Origin: Blastomussa wellsi
Taxonomy: Eukaryota; Cnidaria; Anthozoa; Scleractinia; Plerogyridae
DNA: 64,000 bases
Direction of reading: 5' to 3'
Assembly: GCA_947652115.1 (NCBI GenBank)
Contig: OX393563.1
Span: 29,277,603 to 29,341,602 of the forward strand
Position numbers and translations under genes: made by a program. Of this stretch, positions 47,901 through 56,000 are shown in pieces (position 1 is the first letter of the stretch; every line of letters begins with the position of its first letter). The notes under the pieces are model-generated. The model made no database searches. It worked only from the letters and a program-made list of their open reading frames with translations, and was not told the origin of the DNA.

Positions 47901-49100
47901 ATAATTCCGTACTGGATTTATTTTGGCCAAGGAGGACTGCTATATTCCCACAACCAGGCAATCAAGAACGGCTTAAATGAAGCAATACTACTTATGTGAA
48001 TAAAAGAACCTTTACTCTCAAGATAAAATTTTGGGTCTTTCAAGTAACAAAGACCTAATTCTGTATGAAGGTGATTAGCATTTTTAACGCGCAACGAGTA
48101 AAAATACCCCATTTTAAGAGCCTGCTGACGCGTAAACAAGCACGGTGACCCAAATTTTTTTATTGCATTTTTTTAATGTTCATATCGCGAATGTTAATTA
48201 TGCCAAGTTTTAAAAAAAGTTTGATAGTAGAACAATTTCAAGGGAATTACCTTAACTCTGTATCGTTGAGGGATTACGAGGGCTGCTGCTACTCTCCCTG
48301 GATAAGATGTTTCTTAATCATTTGGTTTATTACTTTTCAAAAAATCTGTTAGATTTCCCCCAGAATGCGCTGATCATTTCTACTCCTGGGGGAGGGTCCT
48401 ACGATAAGAGTCAAGTGTCTTGCCCAAAACAAAACACAGCGACCTTGTCCTGACGCCGTTAACCTGGAATAAACGTTTTGGCACCTTTACTAACTTTATG
48501 GTGTCGTGACCATTCTTGGGAGATAGGGAATTGAAGAATTTCAAGACAAAAATACCCAAATTGGTAAAAGCAAATATTGAAAATATCAACCCCCAAAAAA
48601 TATATGACTAAAGATGCAAAATTTCACCTGAATAGAGCTTTTCATTTGTGTGCAGTCTGTCACAAAATAACACGTCACGAACTGTAATCCACTTCTATCC
48701 GTACAATCCTGTTCTTCTTCTCCAAAATACTTGTTCTATTTATCCATTTTATTTGTATATTTAGAAATTAGAAAAGATGACTTTCGACAGTCAGTCGGGA
48801 CTGTTTCAGGTAACCACATGGTTTCGAGTACAGTTTGTATCCCCTTGAAAAAACGTTATTAAAGTTGTGTTTTTCCTGGAAATTTACCAATCAGGATGCA
48901 CAGTTTTATTAACCAAGCTACTAAGTAAACTAATCGGGTGGAGTATTTTATTTTCTTGTTTTCAGGAACGGCTTCTTTGGATTCTGGACCATTGCGACAA
49001 ACGAACAGCTCTGGAAAGCTTACTATCTCCAGATAGACTCCACAAGCCGTTCAATGTAGACCGCTTCGCTCTCGACTTATCCAAACTTGCTGCAACGTGA
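9659..49100 (+). CDS. NPHP1: nephrocystin-1 (NPHP1) orthologue, complete
   Basis: 28 coding exons with matching phases give 715 codons (human protein ~732): 9659-9742, 11215-11288, 11887-11947, 13382-13456, 15838-15899, 17525-17611, 18023-18131, 18431-18525, 18979-19048, 19505-19574, 20110-20149, 20375-20420, 23391-23475, 23816-23907, 24537-24612, 25385-25443, 25557-25631, 25988-26051, 26875-26912, 27684-27766, 28698-28774, 28890-28983, 29393-29505, 29637-29710, 30573-30620, 47059-47175, 48765-48809, 48966-49100. Nephrocystin-1 is an adaptor of the ciliary transition zone and cell junctions. Domain order fits: N-terminal coiled coil (~1-119), acidic Asp/Glu run (~148-184), SH3 (~187-239, with ALSNF and DGWWEAE), second acidic stretch, then the nephrocystin domain (~292-715) with [39 protein letters not shown] and [11 protein letters not shown]. 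The intron after 23475 is GC-AG. The intron 30621-47058 houses the GFP locus. A mutual check is that every exon junction restores frame. Confidence 0.94.
9903..9955. repeat. poly-C/CCT simple repeat
   Basis: A run of C with T interruptions in NPHP1 intron 1. Nothing else is recognised in 9743-10,798 except a repeat at 10,080-10,330 that matches 50,820-51,000 (shared blocks around ACAACCAGGAGACAAAC and TATACGAATATTAGACAGAG). Confidence 0.7.
10799..11183. mobile_element. CTAGCC-rich inverted-repeat element, copy 2
   Basis: The left end CAGTGCTTGACACTAAC pairs with the right end GTTAGTGTCGAGCCCTG. CTAGCC/GGCTAG motifs are scattered between them, as in 2890-3190. It ends only about 30 bp before NPHP1 exon 2, so it sits close to the polypyrimidine tract. 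Non-coding. Confidence 0.65.
13025..13157. mobile_element. MITE with AATAGGCCCTTTGCAC ends
   Basis: Terminal inverted repeats AATAGGCCCTTTGCAC and GTGCAAAGGGCCTATT enclose about 100 bp of non-coding DNA in NPHP1 intron 3. The rest of that intron (11,948-13,381) holds no gene I can support. Confidence 0.75.
13457..15837. other. NPHP1 intron 4, no nested gene recognised
   Basis: AT-rich intron. A 97-codon open frame at 13,808-14,101 has no recognisable motif and an A/T-run-rich composition, so I treat it as chance or decayed repeat. No RNA gene or element with clear ends was found. Confidence 0.6.
16215..17215. repeat. ~1-kb CAGCACAACACAACA minisatellite
   Basis: A tandem tract of 5-bp steps, mainly CACAA, CAGCA and CAACA, with GCGGAG and GTACAG interruptions that become commoner towards the 3' end. 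The + strand is almost free of G and T; the other strand is T/G-rich. The pentamer period and missing stop codons make several frames open for 60-240 codons on both strands; none is a gene. It lies within NPHP1 intron 5 and would be transcribed as a long CA-rich stretch. Confidence 0.95.
18046..18101 (+). repeat. in-frame GAT microsatellite in NPHP1 exon 7
   Basis: A run of GAT/GAC codons within exon 18023-18131 encodes eleven or so consecutive Asp residues. The vertebrate protein has a Glu-rich stretch at the same place, so charge rather than sequence appears conserved. Triplet repeats such as this are likely length-polymorphic. Confidence 0.85.
19895..20000 (-). repeat. SINE family A fragment
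   Basis: Matches the body of the family-A tRNA-derived repeat in reverse orientation: blocks GGATGGGATGCTAGTCCATC and CAGAGCTTATCC. No tRNA-like head remains. Lies in NPHP1 intron 10. Confidence 0.75.
20752..21300 (+). repeat. SINE family B (tRNA-Ser-like head), interrupted
   Basis: Starts GCAGCGTGGCCGAGTGGTTA, with a serine-type anticodon loop (CTTGAAA) and a GGGTTCAAGTC B box. It lacks the long variable arm of a real tRNA-Ser, and the 3' bases do not close an acceptor stem. A body of about 150 bp (AGTTCAACTCCTC, CCAACTGGTC, CCAGTTGGGA) and an ATT-repeat tail at ~21,280-21,300 follow. The second copy is at 34,139. The body is split by the fold-back element 20,883-21,149, which therefore is younger. 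Confidence 0.8.
20883..21149. mobile_element. fold-back element with Penelope/hammerhead-like core, copy 2
   Basis: Nearly identical to the copy at 6011-6252 but with a better-preserved palindrome centred at ~21,043 (GCGAATCGATTCGC units). The 14-bp target duplication ACGCTTGTAAATAG occurs at 20,869-20,882 and 21,150-21,163. Both arms carry ACGAAGGGCTAACGCTCGAA, so the same short peptide frame appears on both strands as an artefact. It is inserted inside a SINE. A hammerhead-type fold is conceivable (see findings). Confidence 0.8.
21399..21832. repeat. ~125-bp direct repeat pair
   Basis: About 130 bp at 21,399-21,528 recurs at 21,711-21,832, with shared blocks ACTCTTCACGTT, ACATTTCCTAG and TCCACTCAAGGAAAAGGTT. 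Both copies lie in NPHP1 intron 12. The open frame covering the first copy has no recognised domain. The remainder of 20,421-23,390 shows no gene. Confidence 0.7.
23540..23590 (-). repeat. tRNA-like fragment (B box), SINE-derived
   Basis: Contains GGTTCGATTCC-type B-box sequence on the minus strand (read as GGAATCGAACCC on plus), but without a complete cloverleaf. I read it as a SINE or tRNA-pseudogene remnant in NPHP1 intron 13. Confidence 0.5.
24790..25092 (-). repeat. SINE family C with tRNA-like head
   Basis: On the minus strand the head, from ~25,092, has GGTTAGCTCAGTTGG (A box) and GGTTCGATTCCC (B box), followed by a ~200-bp body reaching ~24,790. No proper acceptor stem closes, so this is a tRNA-derived SINE rather than a tRNA gene. 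Lies in NPHP1 intron 15. Confidence 0.65.
27234..27372. repeat. ~70-bp tandem duplication
   Basis: Two adjacent diverged copies share CTGTAGTAAAACAGT, GTAAACTAA and GGAAAGCTTC. Lies in NPHP1 intron 19. Non-coding. Confidence 0.7.
27886..28025 (+). repeat. SINE family A fragment, diverged
   Basis: Retains TTCTTGGGCAAG, CCATCCAGCGGGAGTAG, GCTACAGAAAC-like and CGCCCTGGC blocks of the family-A body in plus orientation; no head. NPHP1 intron 20. Confidence 0.6.
28205..28330. repeat. dispersed repeat shared with 43,690-43,800
   Basis: Shared blocks AAACCATCTGGAATTCA and ATAATAGCGACTACTTTTGG occur in both places, so this is a moderately old interspersed repeat. No ends could be fixed. Confidence 0.65.
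29848..30110. mobile_element. 263-bp MITE with TAGCCTGCAGTGCAGGCG ends
   Basis: Termini TAGCCTGCAGTGCAGGCGT and ACGCCTGCACTGCAGGCTA are perfect inverted repeats. They are flanked by a 9-bp direct repeat ATGCAAATC at 29,839-29,847 and 30,111-30,119. A 9-bp duplication is typical of Mutator-like transposons. The interior is non-coding. It sits in NPHP1 intron 24. A related but diverged element is at 50,487-50,611. Confidence 0.8.
31245..32882 (-). CDS. GFP-like colour protein (exons 2-5; exon 1 not identified)
   Basis: Four exons with consensus sites and matching phases: 32882-32785, 32690-32472, 32128-31916, 31383-31245 (222 codons plus stop); full coral GFPs have ~225-235 residues. They encode the whole beta-barrel: [10 protein letters not shown] near the N-terminus, chromophore tripeptide Met-Tyr-Gly in [12 protein letters not shown], the maturation Arg in SWERS (Arg95 by DsRed numbering), [32 protein letters not shown], and the Glu in ELKEDAVA (Glu215 equivalent). 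No enzyme or cofactor is needed for chromophore formation in this family. A short first exon is usual in corals; I could not place it, and the frame runs open upstream to an ATG near 32,920. The gene lies antisense within NPHP1 intron 25 and in one arm of a palindrome. Intron 4 carries an inserted MITE. Colour cannot be predicted. Confidence 0.92.
31593..31772. mobile_element. MITE inside GFP intron 4
   Basis: Ends GTGTTTTCACATGACGTCAC and a matching inverted copy at the right end (GTGTGTGAAAATAC) both lead into GGCCATATTGGT. The equivalent intron in the other palindrome arm is ~177 bp shorter and lacks it, so it inserted after the duplication. A related fragment (GGGCACCAATATGGGCCG) lies at ~5090-5125. 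Confidence 0.75.
33275..33533 (-). repeat. SINE family A, left palindrome arm
   Basis: Minus-strand element with head GGAGGCGCGGTGGCCTAA and a tRNA-like A/B-box layout, then the body GGCAAGACAC, GATGGACTAGCATCCCATCC. The same element sits at the equivalent point of the right arm, so it was present before the palindrome formed. Confidence 0.85.
34139..34350 (+). repeat. SINE family B, second copy
   Basis: Head GCAGCGTGGCCGAGTGGTTA, anticodon-like loop CTTGAAA and B box GGGTTCAAGTCCC, then the shared body AGTTCAACTCCTCGG and CCAACTGGTC. Absent from the right arm and from the third arm copy, so it inserted after duplication. No variable arm or closing acceptor stem, hence not a functional tRNA-Ser. 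The 3' limit could extend to ~34,430. Confidence 0.8.
35191..35322 (+). CDS. 43-residue ORF in inner palindrome arm (left copy)
   Basis: Starts [10 protein letters not shown], contains PAALK and GFDIEYID, and ends in a basic KKKTKLS. The equivalent frame on the opposite arm (35,706-35,837, minus) is also open and the same length, with 34 of 43 residues the same; the third copy (46,229-46,360) has a premature stop. I recognise no family. It could be the last exon of a mobile-element gene or a decaying fragment. Confidence 0.3.
   Translation: MAKRSPNEAPSPAALKRVIHQGFDIEYIDTCSTEKPKKKTKLS
35706..35837 (-). CDS. 43-residue ORF in inner palindrome arm (right copy)
   Basis: Counterpart of 35,191-35,322. 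It opens [10 protein letters not shown] and ends EKKTKLS. Nine residue changes separate the two, mostly non-synonymous, which argues against strong constraint. No recognised domain. Confidence 0.3.
   Translation of the reverse strand: MAKRGPNEAPFPAALKTIINKGFDINYIDPCSTEKPEKKTKLS
37049..37340 (+). repeat. SINE family A, right palindrome arm
   Basis: Plus-strand element GGGAGGCGCGGTGGCCTAA..., mirror of 33,275-33,533 and in the same position relative to the GFP exons. Its tRNA-like head carries CTTCGGATCGGACGGTCC. Confidence 0.85.
37719..39087 (+). pseudogene. decayed GFP-like copy
   Basis: Exons equivalent to the intact gene: 37719-37814, 37911-38129, 38481-38692, 39048-39087. Exon 2 has lost two single bases (frame breaks at the AAAAAC run and in AGTGAAAC). 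Exon 4 has lost one base (GGCCTTC to GGCTTC). Exon 5 ends after KTHF, where a family-A SINE fragment begins, so the C-terminal strand with the catalytic Glu is gone. In exon 3 the chromophore Met-Tyr-Gly remains, but the maturation Arg of SWERS is Ser (AGG to AGT). Splice sites are largely intact. It cannot make a full-length barrel. Confidence 0.92.
39087..39195 (-). repeat. SINE family A fragment truncating the GFP pseudogene
   Basis: Reverse-orientation body fragment with CCCCTGGATGGGATGCTAGT, a C homopolymer (39,124-39,138) and the complement of the GGCGCAGTGGCC head. It joins exon 5 of the GFP copy directly at ~39,087. Confidence 0.8.
40146..40153. promoter_or_regulatory. CRE-like TGACGTCA upstream of the THAP gene
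   Basis: A perfect palindromic cAMP-response-type octamer 77 bp upstream of the THAP ATG. The same octamer lies 23 bp upstream of the convergent ORF's ATG (42,707-42,714). Function is inference. Confidence 0.4.
40230..42254 (+). CDS. THAP-domain transposase-like protein, 3' truncated
   Basis: Two exons, 40230-40595 and 40923-42254 (phase 0), about 565 residues. Residues ~1-90 form a C2CH THAP zinc finger: [34 protein letters not shown]. Next come a Ser/Thr-rich and acidic linker (with a repeated ES-V-SID motif), then a zinc-binding-looking [10 protein letters not shown]...CLNGC and a core with [19 protein letters not shown] and [10 protein letters not shown]. These last motifs belong to the THAP-containing transposase-related proteins abundant in cnidarians and fish, which I associate tentatively with the Kolobok group. 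The frame ends soon after NAMEKK, where relatives continue for hundreds of residues. Hence the catalytic core is probably cut off. An AATAAA overlaps the stop. It is probably not an active transposase. Confidence 0.75.
42262..42684 (-). CDS. P2X7 C-terminal-domain-like ORF, partial
   Basis: A 140-codon frame: an acidic Ser/Glu-rich N-terminus (~1-45), then a cysteine-rich module with [23 protein letters not shown] and VCLN. This spacing matches the zinc-binding C-terminal (ballast) domain of P2X7 receptors, which in cnidarians and other invertebrates occurs in many stand-alone, often repetitive proteins. A donor-like GTATGT at ~42,298 may be the real end of the coding exon, since relatives continue past this point; the downstream exon is not visible. 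It faces the THAP gene tail to tail with only 7 bp between stops. No ion-channel part is present, so it is not a receptor. Confidence 0.6.
   Translation of the reverse strand: MASAEEFVVTPYNFEAEYKEGEESSNSSESEYSDGSDEEVFGRLVTLDWCKCSHCTAATLNHPRECLCCKEVAQASALTDANSEPITCIIQHDDFRAVCLNRAVLKTTLVRIKHLMQGMDFSASELPNEYVYLFSWYELK
42707..42714. promoter_or_regulatory. CRE-like TGACGTCA upstream of the P2X7-C-like ORF
   Basis: A perfect palindromic octamer 23 bp upstream of the minus-strand ATG at 42,684. See also 40,146. Regulatory role is inferred from the motif only. Confidence 0.4.
42715..44231. other. interior of THAP block, no gene recognised
   Basis: Non-coding apart from short motif-free frames. It contains the repeat at 43,690-43,800 shared with 28,205-28,330 and a GCCGCCATCTTG motif near 43,878. 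Confidence 0.6.
45101..45165. repeat. 65-bp hairpin
   Basis: GGAGATATGAAATTTCTCTT and AAGAGAAATTTCGTATCTCC form the two arms around a ~24-bp loop. Probably a fold-back element remnant between the THAP block and the third arm copy. Confidence 0.65.
45312..46560 (+). repeat. third copy of the inner palindrome arm
   Basis: Same orientation as ~33,960-35,350 and inverted relative to ~35,470-36,770. It shares the GTACTTTCACGGACATTTTT block with the right arm but not the left, and continues into the palindrome spacer sequence (complement of 35,510-35,605), so it is closer to the right arm. No GFP exons accompany it. The 43-codon frame inside is interrupted by a stop. Confidence 0.8.
47221..47495 (+). 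repeat. SINE family A, full-length copy
   Basis: Head GGGAGGCGCGTTGGTATAAT with a tRNA-like box layout, then GGGCAAGACACTAAACTCTC, GATGGACTAGCATCCCATC and CGCTCTGGCAG. Sits about 45 bp after NPHP1 exon 26. Confidence 0.8.
47819..48255. repeat. diverged tandem repeat with AGCACGGTGACCC units
   Basis: Two units begin AAGCACGGTGACCC (~47,820 and ~48,138) and share AAAAAGTTTGATAGTAGAA about 50-80 bp later. A related GTCGGTGACCCC stretch occurs at ~46,797 and ~30,855, so the unit is an interspersed family. Non-coding, NPHP1 intron 26. Confidence 0.6.
48285..48440 (-). repeat. SINE family A, degenerate fragment
   Basis: Retains AAGTGTCTTGCCCAA and CTCCCTGGATAAGATG blocks in reverse orientation. 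Heavily diverged. Confidence 0.5.
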
Positions 49101-50486
49101 CATTCGTGACATTATTGACGTTCGTAAAATTCGTGACATTTGTGACACTTGTGACATTCGCGACATTGATGACATAACTGCCCGCCGGGCCGCGCACAGT
49201 GCAACCCTTGAATTACCATCTCGACTTTAAACAAAACAAACTCTGCCAAAGTAATTTATCGGCGAATTAGGTATATTTTTACACACTGAATGCTATAAAA
49301 GCTGTAAATAGATGTAGTTATATATTTTTTTATTTATGTATCAAGACAGATTATATTTGTTTTAAATTCTACATATTTGTGTGCTTTGGAATCTGTAAGT
49401 TCAACATGCTTGACTTGCCGCACTACAGCCTGGGCATAATTAAAGCATAAGGCTAGCAGCTCTCGTAGGATCTCACATGAAGGGCTCGCTACCTTGCGTG
49501 AAAAAAAAAAAAGAATAAAACGAACAACAGGAACAATGCCCCTAGCCCCCAACACAATAGCAACTGCTTCCAGTAGAATTACAAGCTTACGAGAGTTGCT
49601 ACACTTCCGCATGCATAGAATACAGACAAAAGAAAATAAACCATCTGTCAACAAATAATCTGATAACGAAACTTTCCGTAACGAATGCAAAAATACCCTA
49701 TATCTTTATAATTACTGTGAGCTCTTAAAGGGCCATTGTCACGATAACGCGCATGCGGAGCTTTTTATTCGCACGGAAAGTGTTTTAACCAATAGAAATT
49801 TGGCAAGGTTGTACACTGCACGCTGCTAGGAACCAAAGTGGCCTTCTGCGATTGTTTTGGAGTTTTCACGTGCGCACGGACACCCCTTTGTCTTACCTCA
49901 TCCCTTTGTTTTAGCTTTCGTCCCGAACCGCTTTATGTATCACCCTTCGGAACATCATATTTCCTGTGATGTTGAAAAGAAAATACAAGCAATGTTTTAC
50001 GCTTAAAACTTCCAGAATGACCAAATAATACCTTACCTCAATTTGTACAACTTTTAGAAGCCTCACGAGGTCGATAGAAGCGTATTTTAATCGCATAAAT
50101 TAACTTTGATTTCTGGTCCGTCGGACCAGAAATCAAATCGTCACGCATGCGCAGAAAAGTGACAAAGGCACTTTAAAATACCTTTGAAATTTTCAGGGAT
50201 AGCACATAACATGTAGAACTTTCGATCTAGAGATTTTGAAAACATTCTATCGACTAGTGTTTACATTGATGCTCCCATATCAAAGACGTTCCTTTAATAA
50301 GACAAATCAATGGTGAAGCAAACTGGATGCTAAAGGTAAAACCATGGAAAGGACATTGTTTCAATCTGCAGGAAGTCGCTGAAATCAACGAACTAACAGA
50401 CACGTGCGAGCGCAGCTCTTGCTCGGGGTTTAATTTATTTTTCTGTTCTTTTTGTCGGTGACCAAGATATCAATTACAATAACAAC
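49101..50486. other. region between NPHP1 and the nuclear receptor, first part
   Basis: Starts with the NPHP1 3' UTR, which opens with a short run of GTGACATT/CGTGACATT repeats (49,098-49,170). No coding motifs are seen. A short palindrome CTGGTCCGTCGGACCAG lies at ~50,114. Confidence 0.6.
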
Positions 50487-50611
50487 TAGCCTGCAAAGCA
50501 GGCGGTTTTTGTGCGGGGAATACTTCGAAAACAGCGATCCCGAAAGACCAAAATTTCGTGATCGCGGTTTTCGAAGCATTCCGCCCACAAAAACCGCCTG
50601 CTCTGCAGGCT
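50487..50611. mobile_element. 125-bp hairpin MITE (TAGCCTGC ends)
   Basis: Arms run the whole length: TAGCCTGCAAAGCAGGCGG at the left, CCGCCTGCTCTGCAGGCTA at the right, with GTGCGGGGAATACTTCGAAAA paired internally. Ends resemble those of 29,848-30,110. No clean target duplication. Confidence 0.75.
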
Positions 50612-51041
50612 AAATAATAACATAATAGCCGGAAATTTCTCGCATGCTTGCACGAGACCTTATAATTTACGCCCTCGTTAAAAGTTAATCAGCCACTAAT
50701 TAAAATTAAATAAAAGATATTTCCAGTGATAACATTACACTGGCAGATGAAAATAGGCTGCCGATGAAAATACCTTGAATGCGTACACGAGAATTCTATA
50801 TCATGTGGCCAACATCACTCTACAATATGCAAAGACGTCTAACAGGAATTTACAGTTTGAATTTTGTAACAATCAGGAAACAGACCTCTCAGCTGTACTG
50901 CGTTTGAAAAAACCTCTTGAAAGGAATATTTTTTGCTTTGATTCGTTTATTTACGAATATTAAACAGAGAGCAGAATCTCGGCAGATCAGATTCACAGTC
51001 CCAACCGTGTAAACAAAACATTTGACCCTACGATTCACGTC

Positions 51042-51163
51042 GTAGCATCGTATAACGGATGTCGGATGTCACGCTTCACAGTAGCGCTTAATTACAGGAA
51101 TGGTATCGTATAACGTATGTCGGATGTCACGCTTCACAGTAGCGCTTAATTACAGGAATGGCT
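51042..51163. repeat. 60-bp tandem duplication
   Basis: Two almost identical units with ATCGTATAAC, GTCGGATGTCACGCTTCACA and GCGCTTAATTACAGGAATGG. The preceding 50,820-51,000 matches 10,080-10,330, so this is part of an interspersed repeat. Confidence 0.85.
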
Positions 51164-51227
51164 CCGGGCTCGGAATGCAATGGGAACGAGTTTGGTTAGC
51201 TAAATTAGACTACAAAATCACCCTAGT

Positions 51228-51370
51228 TAGCCTATTATAACACTGGGGTTAGCCTACTAAGCAATGCGGTTAGCCTACTGAGCACTGCGGTTAGCCTAAT
51301 GAGCACTGCGGTTAGCCTATTAAGCAATCGGGTTAGCCTACTATAGCACTCCGGTTAGCCTACTAAGCAA
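51228..51370. repeat. GGTTAGCCTA minisatellite
   Basis: Six to seven units of about 21-23 bp, each with GGTTAGCCTACT/AATGAGCACTGC. The units vary at a few positions. Non-coding. Confidence 0.85.
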
Positions 51371-52516
51371 AAAAGTCAAATATATCTCTATAATTGCGGC
51401 ATATATATTGTCAGACGAAATAAGTCACACTAAATTAACAATGGAGAGCATCCGGGATAGTTTTATTAAATTGTCTCATGCATTGTATTATGTGAAACTC
51501 CTCGTACCAAGCCATTAAATTATCTTTAACGTATCAAATAAACGAGATAACATCGTTAGGTTTTTGCTGCACCGACTATCAAGCTAGTGTAATGATAAAG
51601 TTGACTTGCGTTTTTTCTATTATGGCTGTGTTTACAAATTTTAATTTCCATTTATTTTAATACATATATATTTTTAAAAAAATAAGCAATTCTTTTTAAT
51701 TAGTCATCGTTGGGATTTAAATTTCGCTACTAATTGTTTACGCCATCATCATCATCATCATCATCACATCTATCGCCGTCAAGCTCATCGATGAAATCTT
51801 CGTTTCTGTCAGTGCCATAGCTTTTATCTTTATTGCCATCTTTCAAATTACTTTTTGGCAATTGTTTAATTCAGTATTGTAGTGGCACGCCTGCTAATTA
51901 GCGGCATTCCCGCCAACTCTTTTATTGTGACTAGCTATTATAAGTACAAGACCAATTAAAACAATGTTTTATATCTTATCTTCGCCGTTAACATCGTACG
52001 TCATCGCCATCGTTCCACTATTATCATCGTCATTATCATGATGACTTAGCGTGCACCGTTCAACTTTTTTCCCAAAAAATTGCAACTAACTTCTTTATTA
52101 AGATTTAATTAGTCTTATTTGACATATTAAATGTATTTTTTGTTATCTAAATGTCGAATATAAAATTTTATGTTATTTATAAAATGTTCTCTGTTTGGTC
52201 GTACTTGTCACTTCTTTAACAACACAGCTAAGTTCAATTGTTTTCTCAAAGGAGCACGTACCCGGCCATTCCTTCAAGTGCGTAGTCCAAAATCTGTCTT
52301 AATTCGCTGCAGACGTAACCTTCCTAGTTTATTATTGGTTTAATTATTCCTCCTTAGGAGTTTTTCCACCTAATAAACCTGATATTTTATTCATTTTCTG
52401 TATAGTAACATGGACCCTTTAAATTCTGGCTTACTCATCTCACTTACATTTCATAACACCATTTAAAGCTGTTATGATAAATATTTTACAAAAATATTGT
52501 ATTTTCGAATTGAATG

Positions 52517-52518
52517 TA

Positions 52519-52570
<52 letters not shown>

Positions 52571-52572
52571 TA
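52517..52572. repeat. AAT microsatellite
   Basis: About 18 uninterrupted AAT triplets. The rest of 51,371-53,051 is AT-rich with ATC triplet runs near 51,743 and no gene. Confidence 0.95.
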
Positions 52573-53051
52573 AATTTCTTCACATCGCCAAATATAGAAA
52601 TTGTTTACTCTGATTGGTTTCGTTAGAGCACGGAGTAACTGAAAACTTCTCCATCGTTTTATTTACGGCGAGAGGCCACCCTTTCAATGGCACAATTCGT
52701 GGTTAGAGCAGCATTGATAAAAATTTCATTAAATGAAAACCCAAGTTCACGAATAGAATCGCCATGACACATTCTTAATTTAATGATTTCTGCTAAGAAA
52801 TCTATGGCGCGCGAAGCGAACACACAGCACCCGCACGCAATAGATCACAATTTTTGAATTTTTGTATTTCATCGACTTTGATTCAGATCTCCACGAAACT
52901 TTGCGTTTTCACTAAATTTGTCATGCTGAATCTATTCATATACCCCAATTGTTACTTAATCCAGTATTTCAAAATGTCATTCTAACTTCGAATTGTCCAA
53001 TTGTGCGCTTCACCTTTGCATTCAATAACACGCGCTTTTGAAAGGTGGTGC

Positions 53052-56000
53052 TCAAGCCATCAATGATCCATGAACAATAGGTGCTGATGATTTGTTGGTC
53101 AGCATCTTCTTAAGCACGTCTCCCATTGATGCGCCACGCAACACTTCTGCGAAAAACAGCTGTTCAATGACTGAGGGCTCAACTTTTCTCAGGGATGAGA
53201 GCATGAGAAGGAGTTTCCCAAAGCGCGTCGGCTGACTGGAGAACTGGGTTCTAATGTACTGTTCCAAGGAGCTTTGGGAGGTATCTTGAATGATCTCAAT
53301 TTGTTGGGGCTGTGTAATGGGTGAGCCGTCTGCAAAAATAAGTTCATGGTTTATTAAACGGGACCCTAACAAGAAAGCTCCTCATTTCATCCTATCGGTT
53401 CGTGGAACCAATTTTCAGGACTGAATTTCCCCGCACAGAAAATGCAAGGAAAAGCGCTTTCAAAACATCCCAATACCTTTCCAAATGCAAAACTCGTTGT
53501 TTCACTTTAGAACTGGGAGCAAAGCGCTTTCTAGAACTATAATTATTTATTCTCCATCGTAGGTGATTATCGAGCCTGTCTTCATCGTCAAAACGAAAAG
53601 CTACAATCTGTGTTTACTTTTTTTGTATTTTTTGGATCTGAGCTAAGGAAAAGACTTGAGATGACTTTTTTTCCATTTTTAATAAAAGACCGATTTTACC
53701 TGTTCGAAACAGGACAATGCACTTGATATGAAAATGCTCCGTCAAATCCATTCCAAGCGACCGAACTTTCTCCATCTGGTCCTGAAACAACCGCGCATGC
53801 TCCATTCGCTTAAGGATATTCTCCATAGAAACCTGCCTCGCTTGCATGCTAGCTGTGGCGTACAGCTGCTGAAGGTACATGTGAATCGGACTGCGGGCGC
53901 TCTCCAGTACATACAGGTCACTCCAGGCCATTTTCAGCAGCGTGATTTGGTCGCTTTCCACCAAGTTGTTAAAGGTTGGTAGCTTTCGAGCCCAGTCCAC
54001 GACAGAGAAGAGCACGTGAGCAGCCAGCTCATAGACGACTTCAGAAGTTCCCTGGGGTTGTGGGAACATTCCCAAGTGAATATTCCCCGGATTGGACAGT
54101 GCCGGCTGAAGGAACGTGAACGGAAGGAGGCCTGGTGCGTAAAAACCAGTGGGATCACCGAAGTATGGAAACGAGAAACCAGGGAATGCTGGGAGTTTTG
54201 TTGTTTGAACGGCTGTGAAATGAATAAAAACTGTTGAATAATAGTGGGACCAAACATCTCGCTCAAAGAACCCATATCGCATAAACAAATAAACTTGTAA
54301 ATGGAATCTAATTAACCAGTTTGTCATGCCTACGAAAAGTAGCCGCGAGCATAGACTAAAATTCCATGAATTTTGGATTCAAAGTCACAGTGTAAGTTAC
54401 CGAAGATAAAGCTTTAATTTACTTTCGTCACATTTTCTTTAAAGCGAACATAATTTCAGGAATAGATGAAATACCAAGAGTATTCGTTAAAAATTAACAA
54501 TTATTGGTCTTGGTTGAGAAAAATATCGTGATTTGTCAGTGGCGAGTAGATCAATAATTGATCTGAGACACTGGCAAATCACGATATTTTGTGAAAGCTG
54601 AGTTCAACAGCTGTTTTATCATACGATCACTGAATTTGCTTTGCACTATTACCTTCGGGAACTTTAGACCGCGTACTTCCTTGAAGAAGTAATACAGACA
54701 AAACCATAACTCCACATTCTATAATACGACTGATCTAGTCTTTATACTTTTTTCAGCCGATTTTCGTCTCCTTTGTATCCCGCTTTTCGAGTCTACTAAG
54801 CAAATCATACCGTTCAGATTCTCTCACAACTATGGAAAACAAGCTGCCATTTTTTCCCAAAATTTGGCACAACTACACACGAGCAGATTGTTGCGGTGAT
54901 TTCGTTTTTTCTCTTCTGTTTTTTGTTTTCGTATGTAAATGTATTTTGTCACATTCCGCATGCCCGTATATATTTTTTGCTTCATATGTAAATTTGTATC
55001 GTATATATTTGTATCATCATTTCATGTTCTTTTAGTGTAAGTTTCTCGTCCGTAACCTTCGGATCCCCAGCATTTGGTAAGCCGTTTAGTTTTCCGTCTG
55101 TTTGTATTCTCGCCTTATTTTTCTGCTCTGTTCGTTTAGTTATTTTGTTGTAATTCAGGTTATATTTATCTGTAGGAATTTACCTTCCAACCTGGAAGAA
55201 GTAATTAAATTTGCTGGACTGTTAAACTATTGTGTCTGAAGCCCGGCCCTTCGCCTCTTCATCGTAAATTCCAAATGAGTTAACTGTTATGGCGAACGCG
55301 ACAACAGTCTCTGGCGCTCGCTCAAGTTCACGAAAGAAAACGTCAAGTTCTCTCCAAGAAGGAGCCTTACAAGAAGCTTTGTACACCCTTCGAAAGTCGC
55401 GTGCGGGATATGTTTCGACTATGTCGAAAGCCTGCTCACAAATTGACTCTCTCCTCGTCGACTACGCGAATCTAGTGAAAGTCAAATCCGCTCAGGCGAC
55501 TCTAAACCAAGCGTGGAGTAATTTCCAGGAAAATGCCACACGATACAGAAGTTACTTGGTCGAAGATAGCGTCGAAATTCACGAGCTTGACACGCAATAT
55601 GTTACTCAAGAAACGAGAAAACTCCAGTATGACCTGAAGATCGAGGAGTATACTGTTGCCGCTGCCACACATTTTAACAAACAAGTATGCCAGGATTTTG
55701 CCAATTTTGGCATGGCGTCGCCAACAACATCTTTGCGATCTGCAAGCAGTCGGACTTCTGCAAGACTTAGTGAGGCAAGCGCAAGACTTCGCGATACAAG
55801 GACGGCAGCCGTCAAGGCTGCGCTAGCTGCGAAACAAACTGAACAAAAGCGAAAAAGATCCATCGAAATTGAAGTGAAACGTTTAGAAATGGAAATGAGC
55901 CAGAAACAGCTTGAGTTGGAGTTGGTGATGCTGGAGACCGAAAAGGACGTTGTAGAGGCAAAAGAGAAGACTGAAGTAGCTAAGTTAGAAGCCGAATTAG